Below are positions 33,051-41,807 of a stretch of DNA of 64,000 bases, piece by piece. The notes under the pieces were generated by a model. That model did no database searches, was not told where the DNA came from, and saw only the letters and a list, made by a program, of their open reading frames with translations. Made by a program: the position numbers and the translations under genes. Source of the DNA: Leguminivora glycinivorella (taxonomy: Eukaryota; Arthropoda; Insecta; Lepidoptera; Tortricidae); the NCBI RefSeq assembly GCF_023078275.1, contig NC_062977.1:15459118-15523117 (forward strand), written 5' to 3'. How positions within the stretch are numbered: position 1 is the stretch's first letter; the number at the start of each line of letters is the position of its first letter.

Positions 33051-33175
33051 TTATAAACTGAAATAGATAACATACACTAAAGAAAAAGCGATCAAGCCCA
33101 CTTGTGGCGAAGCCGGGACCACCAGTGGGCATGATCGCTTTTTCTTTATTACATGGTATCTATTTCAGTTTATAA
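33051..33175. repeat. 125-bp inverted repeat built from SINE II-like tails
   Basis: TTATAAACTGAAATAGATA, CTAAAGAAAAAGCGATCA and GCCCACT at the left are mirrored by AGTGGGC, TGATCGCTTTTTCTTTA and TATCTATTTCAGTTTATAA. The outer AAACTGAAATA also occurs beside the SINE II copy at 48150. Confidence 0.82.
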
Positions 33176-33520
33176 TTTATATATAGTAGTGTTACTAATT
33201 TAAAAAAATAACAAATCAAAATATATTTAATAAAATAATTTGATTTGTTCCCTACATCGATAGGGTTAACTACTACGGTGAAATACTACACTTTCCGTTA
33301 TCCAATAGATTTATTTAATTCAAGTTCCAGTTAGAGCATCTTATTATCTTGATTTTTATAAGACTGGATTTTTGAAAACTATCTCACTAAATTAATTATG
33401 AATTTTTCTCTAATGCACGTTTAGAAAAACGCACGTATAGAGCTGAATCAGTCGATCTTTTAAGGAAGGATATGTGACTGACATGGTATGACATGTAGCC
33501 TTTCATATAGGAAGGTATTA
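33176..33520. other. No gene seen
   Basis: AT-rich, nothing recognised. Confidence 0.5.
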
Positions 33521-33625
33521 GACAGCCGAAGTGACAATCGTTGATGCTACGTGGCTAACACGCAGTCTCGCTCTGTCGCGCACAGAAGGCGATAGGGAGA
33601 GCTAGCTACTCAAACAGGAAGGTGG
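33521..33625 (+). mobile_element. Family D-related fragment (copy 5, diverged)
   Basis: GTGACAATCGTTGATGCTAC, CAGTCTCGCTCTGTCGCGC and GGCGATAGGGAGAGCTAGCT resemble copies at 2707 and 45972, a diverged subfamily. Confidence 0.55.
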
Positions 33626-33715
33626 TCGGGTTATACAAATTGTGCATGCACCTGGCGTGCAACTGACACCCAATTACGGGGTTCTTTTACGTTCATCTGC
33701 CAGTTAATCTGCATT

Positions 33716-33748
33716 GTTACGGCTCAACCACGACATTGGTTTAAGCGC
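33716..33748 (+). repeat. Family C repeat, left part (target of hAT-like element 1)
   Basis: GTTACGGCTCAACCACGACA, TTGGT and TTAAGCGC match 44409-44441. Continuity breaks after 33748 and resumes at 40692. Confidence 0.85.
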
Positions 33749-34320
33749 TAGAGGTGTGCGCCGGTGGCTAAATCGTCGGCGGCGGCGTCTGGGCCAAAAA
33801 TGGTCGGCGGCGTCGGCGTAATCGGCGTGATCGGCGTAATAGTTAAAAACATGTAATATTTTAAAAAAGCGGCACTTCTATACCGGCGTTACAAAGTACA
33901 TAAGTAAACTTTTTATCATGAGTCCTGTGACACAATTTCATGTTCTAATAAAGATTTTAGCAATATTAATAGCAAATTATTTCGTTTTTGACTCGAAATT
34001 TGTCACTAACTTGATATGAACCGCCGCCGCCGATTATTAAACGGCGTGACCTTGGTGGTTACGAAACTGCTCAAACTTGGTATTTGTATTTGCATTATTT
34101 GGATATATTTTTGGACTTTTTTATGCAATATTTGTTACCATATATTGCCCAATAAACTTTACTATGAATAAAATATTTGTTATTCAGCAGTAAGAAACAT
34201 GAGGGACTTCAGTATGAAGTTCTTAATGGCATGCGGGGAGAACTGTGTGCGATTTTGCTCTGGCTTACGTCTTGACTATAACCAAATGGTTACAGCGCCT
34301 ACGAAAATACCAGCCCCTCT

Positions 34321-34405
34321 AGCATAACTTGCCTTGTCGCGCGCGAGTCCATACTTGAAGTCGCGCTTGATGCATGGACTCGCGCGCGACAAGGCAAGTT
34401 GTGCT
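34321..34405. repeat. 32-bp inverted repeat (85-bp hairpin element)
   Basis: Arms at 34321-34352 and 34374-34405 match at 31 of 32 positions, with central CTTGTCGCGCGCGAGTCCAT and its inverse. The loop (CTTGAAGTCGCGCTTGATG) is itself partly symmetrical. It lies inside hAT-like element 1, left of the LINE. Confidence 0.9.
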
Positions 34406-34734
34406 AAAGGGTCAGATCTGGAGAGCCAAGACTCTCCCTGTTGGATCTTCAGCAATTTTTCCATCTGGATGACTACCATGATTTCAGGACTCCTCGAAAA
34501 ATACCTATGTGCCCATCGCGTCGGCAAACTGCTTATAGCCACTGTGTAGAACTATGAGTCGGTCCGCCGCATTAGTGTGGAGCGGACGTGTTTTTATTCG
34601 GTGTTAAATTCGTTAAGTTTTATTTTTCTATTTGGTTCGTGATTGGACAGTTTCAATTCCTTGTTCCTCTTGCGGCGCTGTTACGGAGTGGCTCCGCCTT
34701 CTGGGCGGACTTAGAAAGGGACACCAGATTTTTG

Positions 34735-34808
34735 TGAGTTCCTGAGGATCGAACCCACGTCATCGGGGTGACAGGCCGCTGTCTTAGCCACTGAGCCACG
34801 CATTGATC
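34735..34808 (-). repeat. tRNA-like sequence (Asp-like anticodon arm) on the minus strand
   Basis: The reverse complement contains GTGGCTCAGTGGCTAAG (box A type), a CTGTCAC loop as in tRNA-Asp, and GTGGGTTCGATCCTCAG (box B type). Anticodon and D stems pair poorly, so it is not a functional tRNA gene. It may be a SINE head or pseudo-tRNA in the LINE leader or at its edge. Confidence 0.4.
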
Positions 34809-34990
34809 GCCGCTCGCAACGAAATAGCCAAGTGCAACGCGTTAGCACTGACGTCACCGCCGCGGCAAGCATCGGCTACGCGACACTGCTACGAAGTGCT
34901 ACGCCAAGCTACGTGTTCCGGACAGTGCTACGCCGGTCGACTGCTCTGGCTTAGCAATTAAGAACGCTATTTGGTGCATATTAGAGGCGA

Positions 34991-36196
34991 ATGAGCGACG
35001 GTATGAGTGGAAAGACTGCAATGCAGAGAGGCGATAGTGCGGAATTGACCTGCCATGGTTGCCCGTTTGAGCTTGCTGTCGGAGAGGAGTACATCCAGTG
35101 CATGGTGACGTCTTGCGGTAAGCTCTATCACTTATCATGCATTAATAAAAATCTTACGCTGCCCGAGAGAGATACGTGGATATGCCCTGAGTGCTGTGTG
35201 GCTTACAAAAAGACTGGACCGAATTGCTCAACTCCAGTTGGTACACCGCTTACTATAAAAAATATAGCAGTAAGAAACAAGAGCGAGGAACCTGCACAGC
35301 AATCTCTGGCGGGACAAAATTTGAGTTATGGGCCTGCTCCGCAAACTCAGGCGGCAGTCGAAACAGCACTTCTAGTCTCAGAAATAAACCAAATCCGGGA
35401 TCAGATGACCATGCTATCTGAACAGTTAGCAGAGGCCTTGTCTACTGTCGCAAAGTATCATGGGGCGTTTACGGATTGCTCTAACAAGCTGGCAATGGTT
35501 TACGAGAAATTGGGACAGTTAGAGGTCACATCAGCAAGCGGCTGCCACTGCCATTGCGCGAAATCAGGAGATTCAGAACCTGCTAGCGACGTCGTCTCAA
35601 TGGTTAAAACAAGACGAAGACGCAAGAGGCGGTCAACACAAAAGCCGGCAGAAGTAAGGCTTGAGGTTGTGGACGTCATAGATAATGATTCGCGTGATGA
35701 AACAGGCGAGGAGGAACCATCTCATGTATTATCCACAGATGAATGTTTGAATCGGGCAAGCGATTCTCGAAGCGATTCTCGCCCTGATGGAGGAAAAAAT
35801 TCGGTTGCCAGAAATGCAGAAAGATCATCTACGGTTAAAGATAAGGAGCCCAAAGTTCCTAATAAACGTTTTTCCTCTATACGGTGCACAGCGGGGCCTG
35901 AAGTTACGACCCTTAAGGCCGTTGAGTTCGTCAAGTACATACATCTGTGGAATATGCTATCAAGTGCAGATGATATACGGGCTTATCTAAAATCAATGTG
36001 CCCTGAAAAATCCTGCTCGGTCCAGGAGCTCAAGCCCAGAGGGGCGTATAAATCGTACAAAATAGGTGTACCGCGGGACCAGTATGAGAAACTCCTTTCA
36101 GCGGAAGTTTGGCCCGAGAACGCTCGTGTGAAGGCCTGGTTTTTTCGACGATCGGTCAACAGAATCGGCCCTGACACAGGCAACCCCGGTCACTAG
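34991..36196 (+). CDS. LINE ORF1 protein with PHD-type zinc finger
   Basis: 401 codons from an ATG to TAG, intact. Residues about 20-68 form a PHD-type finger (CHGCPF, GEEYIQCMVTSCGKLYHLSC, DTWICPEC), giving the C/H ligands of a C4HC3 pattern. Then follow a predicted helical stretch (about 120-175), a basic tract KTRRRRKRRS (about 207-216), an acidic linker, and a folded C-terminal part (about 310-395). PHD-bearing ORF1 is known in CR1/jockey-related LINEs and is presumed to bind RNA and act as a chaperone or targeting factor. ORF2 follows in another frame with no sizeable gap. The finger's ligand is not known. Confidence 0.88.
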   Translation: MSDGMSGKTAMQRGDSAELTCHGCPFELAVGEEYIQCMVTSCGKLYHLSCINKNLTLPERDTWICPECCVAYKKTGPNCSTPVGTPLTIKNIAVRNKSEEPAQQSLAGQNLSYGPAPQTQAAVETALLVSEINQIRDQMTMLSEQLAEALSTVAKYHGAFTDCSNKLAMVYEKLGQLEVTSASGCHCHCAKSGDSEPASDVVSMVKTRRRRKRRSTQKPAEVRLEVVDVIDNDSRDETGEEEPSHVLSTDECLNRASDSRSDSRPDGGKNSVARNAERSSTVKDKEPKVPNKRFSSIRCTAGPEVTTLKAVEFVKYIHLWNMLSSADDIRAYLKSMCPEKSCSVQELKPRGAYKSYKIGVPRDQYEKLLSAEVWPENARVKAWFFRRSVNRIGPDTGNPGH

Positions 36197-36215
36197 ACAG
36201 AGAGTAGGGTCGACG

Positions 36216-39112
36216 GTGGACATTGTGTACCAAAATGTCAGGGGCCTCAACACGAAACTCAATTATTTTAGACAAAACCTGTTGTCCCTGGAATGCGATG
36301 TCGTTGCAGTCACAGAGTCGTTCCTTACTGAAGCCGTCAATGATGCTGAACTCACGTGCGGCGGGTGGAGCGTGCTGCGCCGGGACCGCGCTACGGGCGC
36401 GCGCGGCGGCGGCGTGCTTCTCGCCGCGAGACCAGGAATCCTGTTGCAACGTTGTCGAGATTGGGAGACCCCAAATAACGAAGACTTGTGGGCTACATTT
36501 ATGGTCGATCGGGTTGTATGTTATTTGTGCGTGGTCTACATACCTCCTAATGCAACGGACGAAACTTACTTTAGATGGTTTCATAAAGTAGAGTCAGTGT
36601 TCAGTAAATTAAAGGGTATAGTGTTGATAGTCGGGGACTTGAACCTGAACCCGGCATATACATCTCAAAGTGTTTTATGTTACTATGCTTACTTTATGGC
36701 TGTATGTGGTTTAAAAGAGATGAATGAGGTGATGAATGTACATGGCAGTAAATTAGATGTAGTGCTGGTGGCAGAGCGCATCCAGGAAACTGTTGTGTTA
36801 GAGATGACGGAAGGAGGACTGGTTCTGAGACCTGACGCGTACCACCCCCCTCTTAAGATTTCTGTTCCTACGGATCGTCAAAGACGCTGCCTGCAAACAG
36901 AGAGACTTGATCCAAGCAACGTCGAATCGCAGCGGGATTGGAATTTTGCGAAAGGTAATTTCGAACTTGTGTACAAGCTAGTCTCGGAGGTAAATTGGGG
37001 AGAGGTTCTCAGTGCTGGTGATGTCAATAACGCTGTAAATATGTTTTACGAAATATTGTATGGGATTTTTGACCAATGCGTACCTAAACGAATTCGTCCA
37101 AAGAAGCCAGCCAGGCGCTATCCTGTTTGGTTCACTGCGGACCTCATTAGTGACCTGAAATTAAAAAGTGACCTACACCGAGAGTGGAAAACCACTAAAA
37201 ACAAAGAGGTCTATCTGAAGTTTGCAAAACTGAGGGCTGAGGTGAAAGAACGGATAGCTACTGCTTACGACACCTACATTGGCCGAATTCAGCGCGAAGT
37301 GAGGTCCAATCCTAGTGTTTTTTGGCAGCACTTAGACAGCCTAAAGACCAGGGAGGGTTCGTCAGCAGTGTTAAGTACGAGGGGAAGGAATTTGCTGGAG
37401 CTAAAATAGCTAGTGCGTTTGCGAATTACTTTTCGGGTGTATTTTTGCCTGACACTCCGCTTCTTGACCCTAACGTGCCCGGTACCGAAGATATTAGTCA
37501 CAATGCCAACTACATCCATATTGATTCAATATCAATTGAAGAAGTTGAATTAGGAATAAAGCGGCTAAAATCCAGCTGCGCTTTAGGGCCGGACAGCTTG
37601 CCAGCGTATGTTGTAAAGGGGTGTTCGGAGTACCTGAGAACACCTTTACAGTATATCTTTAATCTGGCGCTTGACACTCGATCTTACCCACTTCAATGGA
37701 AGGTTTCGAGAGTGAGGCCTATTCCAAAGGCAAAGGATGCTACTTTAGTCGAGAATTACAGGCCCATAGCGGTCCTTTCCACCCTGGCTAAGCTCTTTGA
37801 GTCCATACTCCACCGAAGCTTATCCTCTCAAGTGAAACCATTTTTATGTGACGCTCAACATGGATTCAGACATAGCCGCTCGGTCAATACAAATCTGCTG
37901 ATCTTGGTGGATAGCATTTCCGAGCACCTGGATAGAGGCATACAAGTCGATGTTCTCTACTTTGATTTCACAAAGGCCTTCGATCGCGTAGATAACGATG
38001 TGTTGCTGACGAAACTTGGTAAAATTGGCTTCTCTCCTGCAATGCTGTCATTTTTCGCAAGTTATCTGCGTGATCGGAAGCAGTATGTCCAGCATGGATG
38101 CTTTGTCTCGGCCCCATATCACACCCGGTCGGGCGTTAGTCAAGGCTCCATTTTAGGACCATTCCTGTTCGGGATCATGGTAAACGATCTCCAGTCGGTT
38201 CTTCGGTCAGCTCAGTGTCTTCTGTACGCAGATGACTTAAAATTAGTATATGGAGTACAAGGAAATACCGACTGTGAGTCGTTGCAAAGGGACATCGACT
38301 TGGTCTTTCGGTGGAGTATGGACAACAAGTTACGTTTCAACCCTGCTAAGTGCTGTGTCTGCTCCTTCACTCGAGGTCATAAACCGATTCGTGCCCTTTA
38401 TATGCTTGGCTCTGAGCCCATCAATCGCGTCTTCTCTGCAAAGGATCTGGGCGTGGTTTTCGATACGCGGCTTACTTTTCACGAGCACATTATATCTCTC
38501 GCTTCTAACTGCTATCGAAGACTAGGCTTTGTGATCCGAAACCTTCAATGCTTTCACGATCCGGTAGCTATCAAGCTCGTGTATAATGCCTTAGTTAGGA
38601 GCAAATTGGAGACATCGGCTATCGTTTGGCATCCTTACGAATCGACGTACGCGTTGCTACTTGAAAAGGTTCAAAAGGCCTTTTTAAGATTCTTATATAA
38701 GAAGGTGTTCGGGTACTTCCCATATCTTTACCCGACAAAATTTCTTTTGGGAACCCTCGGGTATAACTCTCTGGAGGTCCGACGCAACCTGAGCCTGATA
38801 ACCATGGCATGCAAGACCCTGCGCGGTGAGTCGGACTGCCCCGAGCTTGTGAGTCGGCTAGTGCGACTGCGGGTGCCGGACGTCCCTCGGATACCCCTCC
38901 GGCCGCGGCGCCGCGATCTGTTGGCGGTGCCGGCGGCACGCACCGGGTCGCGCATGAACTCCCCTCTGCTCCGCGCCCTCTCACAACTGAATGCGCTATT
39001 GGCATCAGCACCAGAGTGCGACCTGATTGCTTGGCGATGGACAGCAGTGAGAAATGAATGCCTGAGATTCTGCGAGATGATGGATGCTAGGCCGTCTTCA
39101 ACTGGACATTAG
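36216..39112 (+). pseudogene. LINE ORF2: endonuclease plus reverse transcriptase, broken by one frameshift
   Basis: The first part (to 37409) is an APE-type endonuclease: VYQNVRGLNTKL, VAVTESFL, VVYIPPN, VGDLNLN and SKLDVVLV, with DAYHPPL near its end. The second part (frame from about 37322 to TAG at 39112) is the reverse transcriptase: NYRPIAVLSTLAKLFES, QHGFRHSRSV, YFDFTKAFDRV, SGVSQGSILGPFLF and the catalytic YADD near 38225. The frames switch near 37350-37360 (GGGAGGG), where NPSVFWQHLDSLK passes to YEGKEF, consistent with loss of one base. The frame starts without an ATG: codon 36216 is GTG, and the frame stays open back into the end of ORF1, so initiation is unclear. The product would nick the target and copy its RNA in place. 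Confidence 0.9.
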
Positions 39113-39270
39113 TGTAATTAAATAAATGTGAATAGTAGGATAAATGTGTTAATGTAAATATTGTTATATTCTAGTTTCGTGACGCATTAGTTTTAACTGT
39201 AATGTCATGTAAACATTTGTAAATAAAAATAAAAAAAAAAAAAAAAAAAAAAAAAAATAAAAAAAAAAAT
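39113..39270 (+). other. LINE 3' UTR and A-rich tail
   Basis: About 105 bp of AT-rich 3' UTR, then an A-rich tail from about 39220 with a few T interruptions. It marks the retrotransposition 3' end. Confidence 0.88.
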
Positions 39271-40683
39271 AGTTTGGAATGGGACGCGATGGTTTTTTGC
39301 GTCCTAGTTACTCATAGAGGTATACTACCCAGGTTGGCTTCACTTTGCGTGATCTTAATTTCGTTGCTGATCTGGTTTTGCAGGAATTGAAGCTTTTCAT
39401 TATAATTCTGTGTGGTTACAACCATCGGCAAGTGCCAACCTTCATTTGATCGTAGGTATCTTGTTTTTTATGTAGCCTAATATGTGGCCCACTGCTGGGC
39501 AAAGGCCTGTCCTTTTTATCGCCACTCATTACAGTTTGCTGTCCGCTCCCGCCAGTCATTATAAAAATGCATCGAGGTCGTCCTTTTATCTCTTTTTTGG
39601 TCTTTCCCGGCCTGGCTGCGGTAGCACGGTAACCATTCGTTGCTACTTTGGACTACCGATCCGGGTATCTGTCGCATTAATAAATGGAAAATTAATCGGT
39701 GCTGCCATTGCTGCACGACGCAAAAAACAAAACCAGTTTTCTGGGTCAACTATCTGCATGCAACTCAAATTTGTATGCCGAGAGCTATATGCTGGACATC
39801 CGTTTCCACCATAGTTGTGTGTAAACCTCTTTTTTTTTTCTTGACACTCATCTATTGACTGCGCACAATGGAATTCCTGTGGTTGTGCTGACGATGTGTG
39901 TTCCATTATTATTGGGGGGTATTGTAGGCCTTTCCGCGTCACGCCAACCAGCAGTGATCTATTGTGACGGCTCTTTGTGATTAAATAACCTTACTCATGC
40001 CCGTTGAATCCAGGAAGTTTCAGATTTTTTGGACTGTAAGGTTTTGTACCTCATAGGGTTGCAGTGCTCCTCCGATGCTCAGACCTCTTTACCAGCTTCC
40101 AAAGGTCCTCATAAATAAAGAGTGCCTTGCAGATTCATGGTAATTTAGAAAATAAATTATTTAATGGAAGCCAACAATGATAAAAAATATTTTGAGCTAT
40201 CAACGGATAATTATTAGGGTTATCAGTGTTTTTTCCTATCCCGTGTTCATTTACGTGTGTTATTTAACTCACTGTTTATATCAAAGTACACGTATGATTT
40301 TTATATAAGAAACACCTCCTAAGTCCCCGCGTACTCGTACAAGTAGGTACAAATTAAATTCGAGTTTTGGACTCTTATATGTGAAAGAAAATCCAAATTC
40401 AAAATCGGAAAAAAATGGCCCTGGACTTACGAGGTTCCATTCAAGGTCACGCCAAATTCACGCCGGAAACACGCCGCCACCGCCGATTTTTGGCAAACGC
40501 CGTTGCTGATCAATTTTTAATCGGCACACGCGTCTACAGGATGAATAACATAGAACAAGCCAAAAATTAGGAATTATTTTCACGTCGATCTCACGCCGAT
40601 TTCACGCCGGTGAAATGATCGGCGGCGTCGGCGTGGCAAAAATGACCGGCGGCGTACGCCACGCCGGTCGGCGCACACCTCTA
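39271..40683. other. Right arm of hAT-like element 1, non-coding
   Basis: No transposase. GCCCACTGCTGGGCAAAGGC at about 39486-39505 is a phrase common in lepidopteran LINE/SINE-like repeats. 40440-40683 carries the CGGCGT-type subterminal words and the TIR. Open frames of 70-110 codons at 39482-39942 overlap on both strands and resemble nothing known. Confidence 0.6.
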
Positions 40684-40748
40684 TTAAGCGCGACAGCGGT
40701 GAGCGGCGGCCATATATTGGAGCGAGACTCAGCGATGGGACTTTTCAT
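40684..40748 (+). repeat. Family C repeat, right part, starting with the duplicated TTAAGCGC
   Basis: TTAAGCGCGACAGCGGTGAG, CGGCGGCCATATATTGGAGC and AGCGATGGGACTTTTCAT continue the family C sequence interrupted at 33748 and match 44434-44498. Confidence 0.88.
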
Positions 40749-41089
40749 GTTAGTCGCTGTCTAGGCTGGAAGGTACGGTTTCTACTTATTGGTCTAGGTC
40801 ATGGTTTATGCAAACAAGAAAGCTGTTACTAGAAATAGCAATTGAAGGCGGTGAAGTGAAGGTTCTCTCAATTCCTCACTTTTGTTTTATATTGAGGATG
40901 AAGAGTCATTATGTTTTTTCACTGACTCAAAATTCGAGTTCCTCGGCAAATTTTTTTTTGGTTTCATTTAGTTTAGAATTTAATAAATTTTAGACATATT
41001 TGTCTTAATTAATCCTTTAAGGCAATGATAAAAATGTAGAGGCAGCAATTTTTTTAATCCATATAAATACTTACAAACCTTTAATGCGT
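40749..41089. other. No gene seen
   Basis: Nothing recognised. Confidence 0.5.
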
Positions 41090-41202
41090 TTTCACATTAT
41101 CCGATCCGATATTGGATGTAGGACCGTACATTACAGACGCCATCTTGGATTTTTTCCATTGAAATCCTTCCGACATCCGATATCGGATCGGATAATGTGA
41201 AA
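41090..41202. mobile_element. MITE W (113 bp) with 30-bp arms
   Basis: TTTCACATTATCCGATCCGA, then TATTGGATGT, is matched in inverse by ACATCCGATA and TCGGATCGGATAATGTGAAA with a single mismatch. Confidence 0.9.
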
Positions 41203-41667
41203 TCGGACTTACGATATTCTTGCCGATCTACACCTTTCGCTCTAGGTATACTTTATTTATACCTACCCTTCAGTTATTTTAAGCCACCATCGCAGAAAGG
41301 ACACCCCTTGCCATACTCGTAAAGTTCGTAAAGCAGGAATTACCGCTGTAAAAGTCAATTTGTGACCTTTTACCACTTTTACTCCTTTAGTCAACGTACC
41401 GTACTGACTCGCGTAGTAAGCGACTTAAGTAGATGCTTATGTGATGTACGTATCTATTTAAGTGTGTATTTTAAAAGATGTTACTCATTTAGGGTTTTTT
41501 AGGTATCTAATGAAACATTTAATCATTATCCTTCTAAAAATATTTTAAGCGGGTTACTCACGTATTAAGTCGATATAGCGTTCGACATGTTTCGGTTCAA
41601 TTATCCTTCTTGCAAACTTCCTATGACGGTTCTTACTTTAACCGCCTATCATCACGAATGCTTGAAA
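41203..41667. other. No gene seen
   Basis: AT-rich, nothing recognised. Confidence 0.5.
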
Positions 41668-41807
41668 AAAAAAGTATTGGGGGCACCTTACACAGATCAA
41701 CCTAGCCCCAAACTAAGCAAAGCTTGTACTATGGGTCCTAGGCGACGATATACTTACTTGTATAGATAAATACATACGTATTACATACAAAACATCCATG
41801 ACTCAGG
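41668..41807 (-). mobile_element. SINE family I copy, 3' half (interrupted by hAT-like element 2)
   Basis: ACCTTACACAGATCAACCTA, AAGCAAAGCTTGTACTATGG and AACATCCATGACTCAGG are the reverse complement of the SINE body and tail. Similarity stops at 41807 and resumes at 43637. Confidence 0.92.

Larger units (their letters stand above)
34560..39270 (+). mobile_element. Jockey/CR1-superfamily LINE, nearly full length
   Basis: Order: 5' leader (boundary uncertain, somewhere in 34410-34990), ORF1 with PHD finger, ORF2 with endonuclease and reverse transcriptase, short 3' UTR, long A-rich tail (39220-39270). It lies wholly inside hAT-like element 1. Apart from one frameshift in ORF2 the coding regions are open, so this copy is young. 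No target duplication was found by eye. Confidence 0.9.
33749..40683. mobile_element. hAT-like DNA element 1 (6935 bp) with a LINE nested inside
   Basis: Left end TAGAGGTGTGCGCCG, right end CGGCGCACACCTCTA, perfectly inverted over 15 bp. An 8-bp direct duplication TTAAGCGC flanks it (33741-33748 and 40684-40691), and the uninterrupted target is seen at 44409-44498. Both features are hallmarks of hAT transposons. Subterminal zones are packed with CGGCGT/ACGCCG words in both orientations (33765-33835, 34022-34052, 40445-40665), likely transposase-binding repeats. No transposase is seen in about 2.2 kb of non-LINE sequence, so the element is non-autonomous. Confidence 0.92.

Noticed and set aside
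36156..36584. 142-codon minus-strand frame
   Set aside because: Shadow of the LINE endonuclease; all recognised motifs are on the plus strand.
38619..39011. 130-codon minus-strand frame, GC-rich
   Set aside because: It is the complement of the reverse transcriptase end of the LINE; the plus strand is clearly the coding one.
39482..39942. Overlapping frames of 70-110 codons on both strands in hAT-like element 1
   Set aside because: No transposase motif (BED finger, catalytic acidic residues or dimerisation domain) is seen, and frames overlap in all directions.
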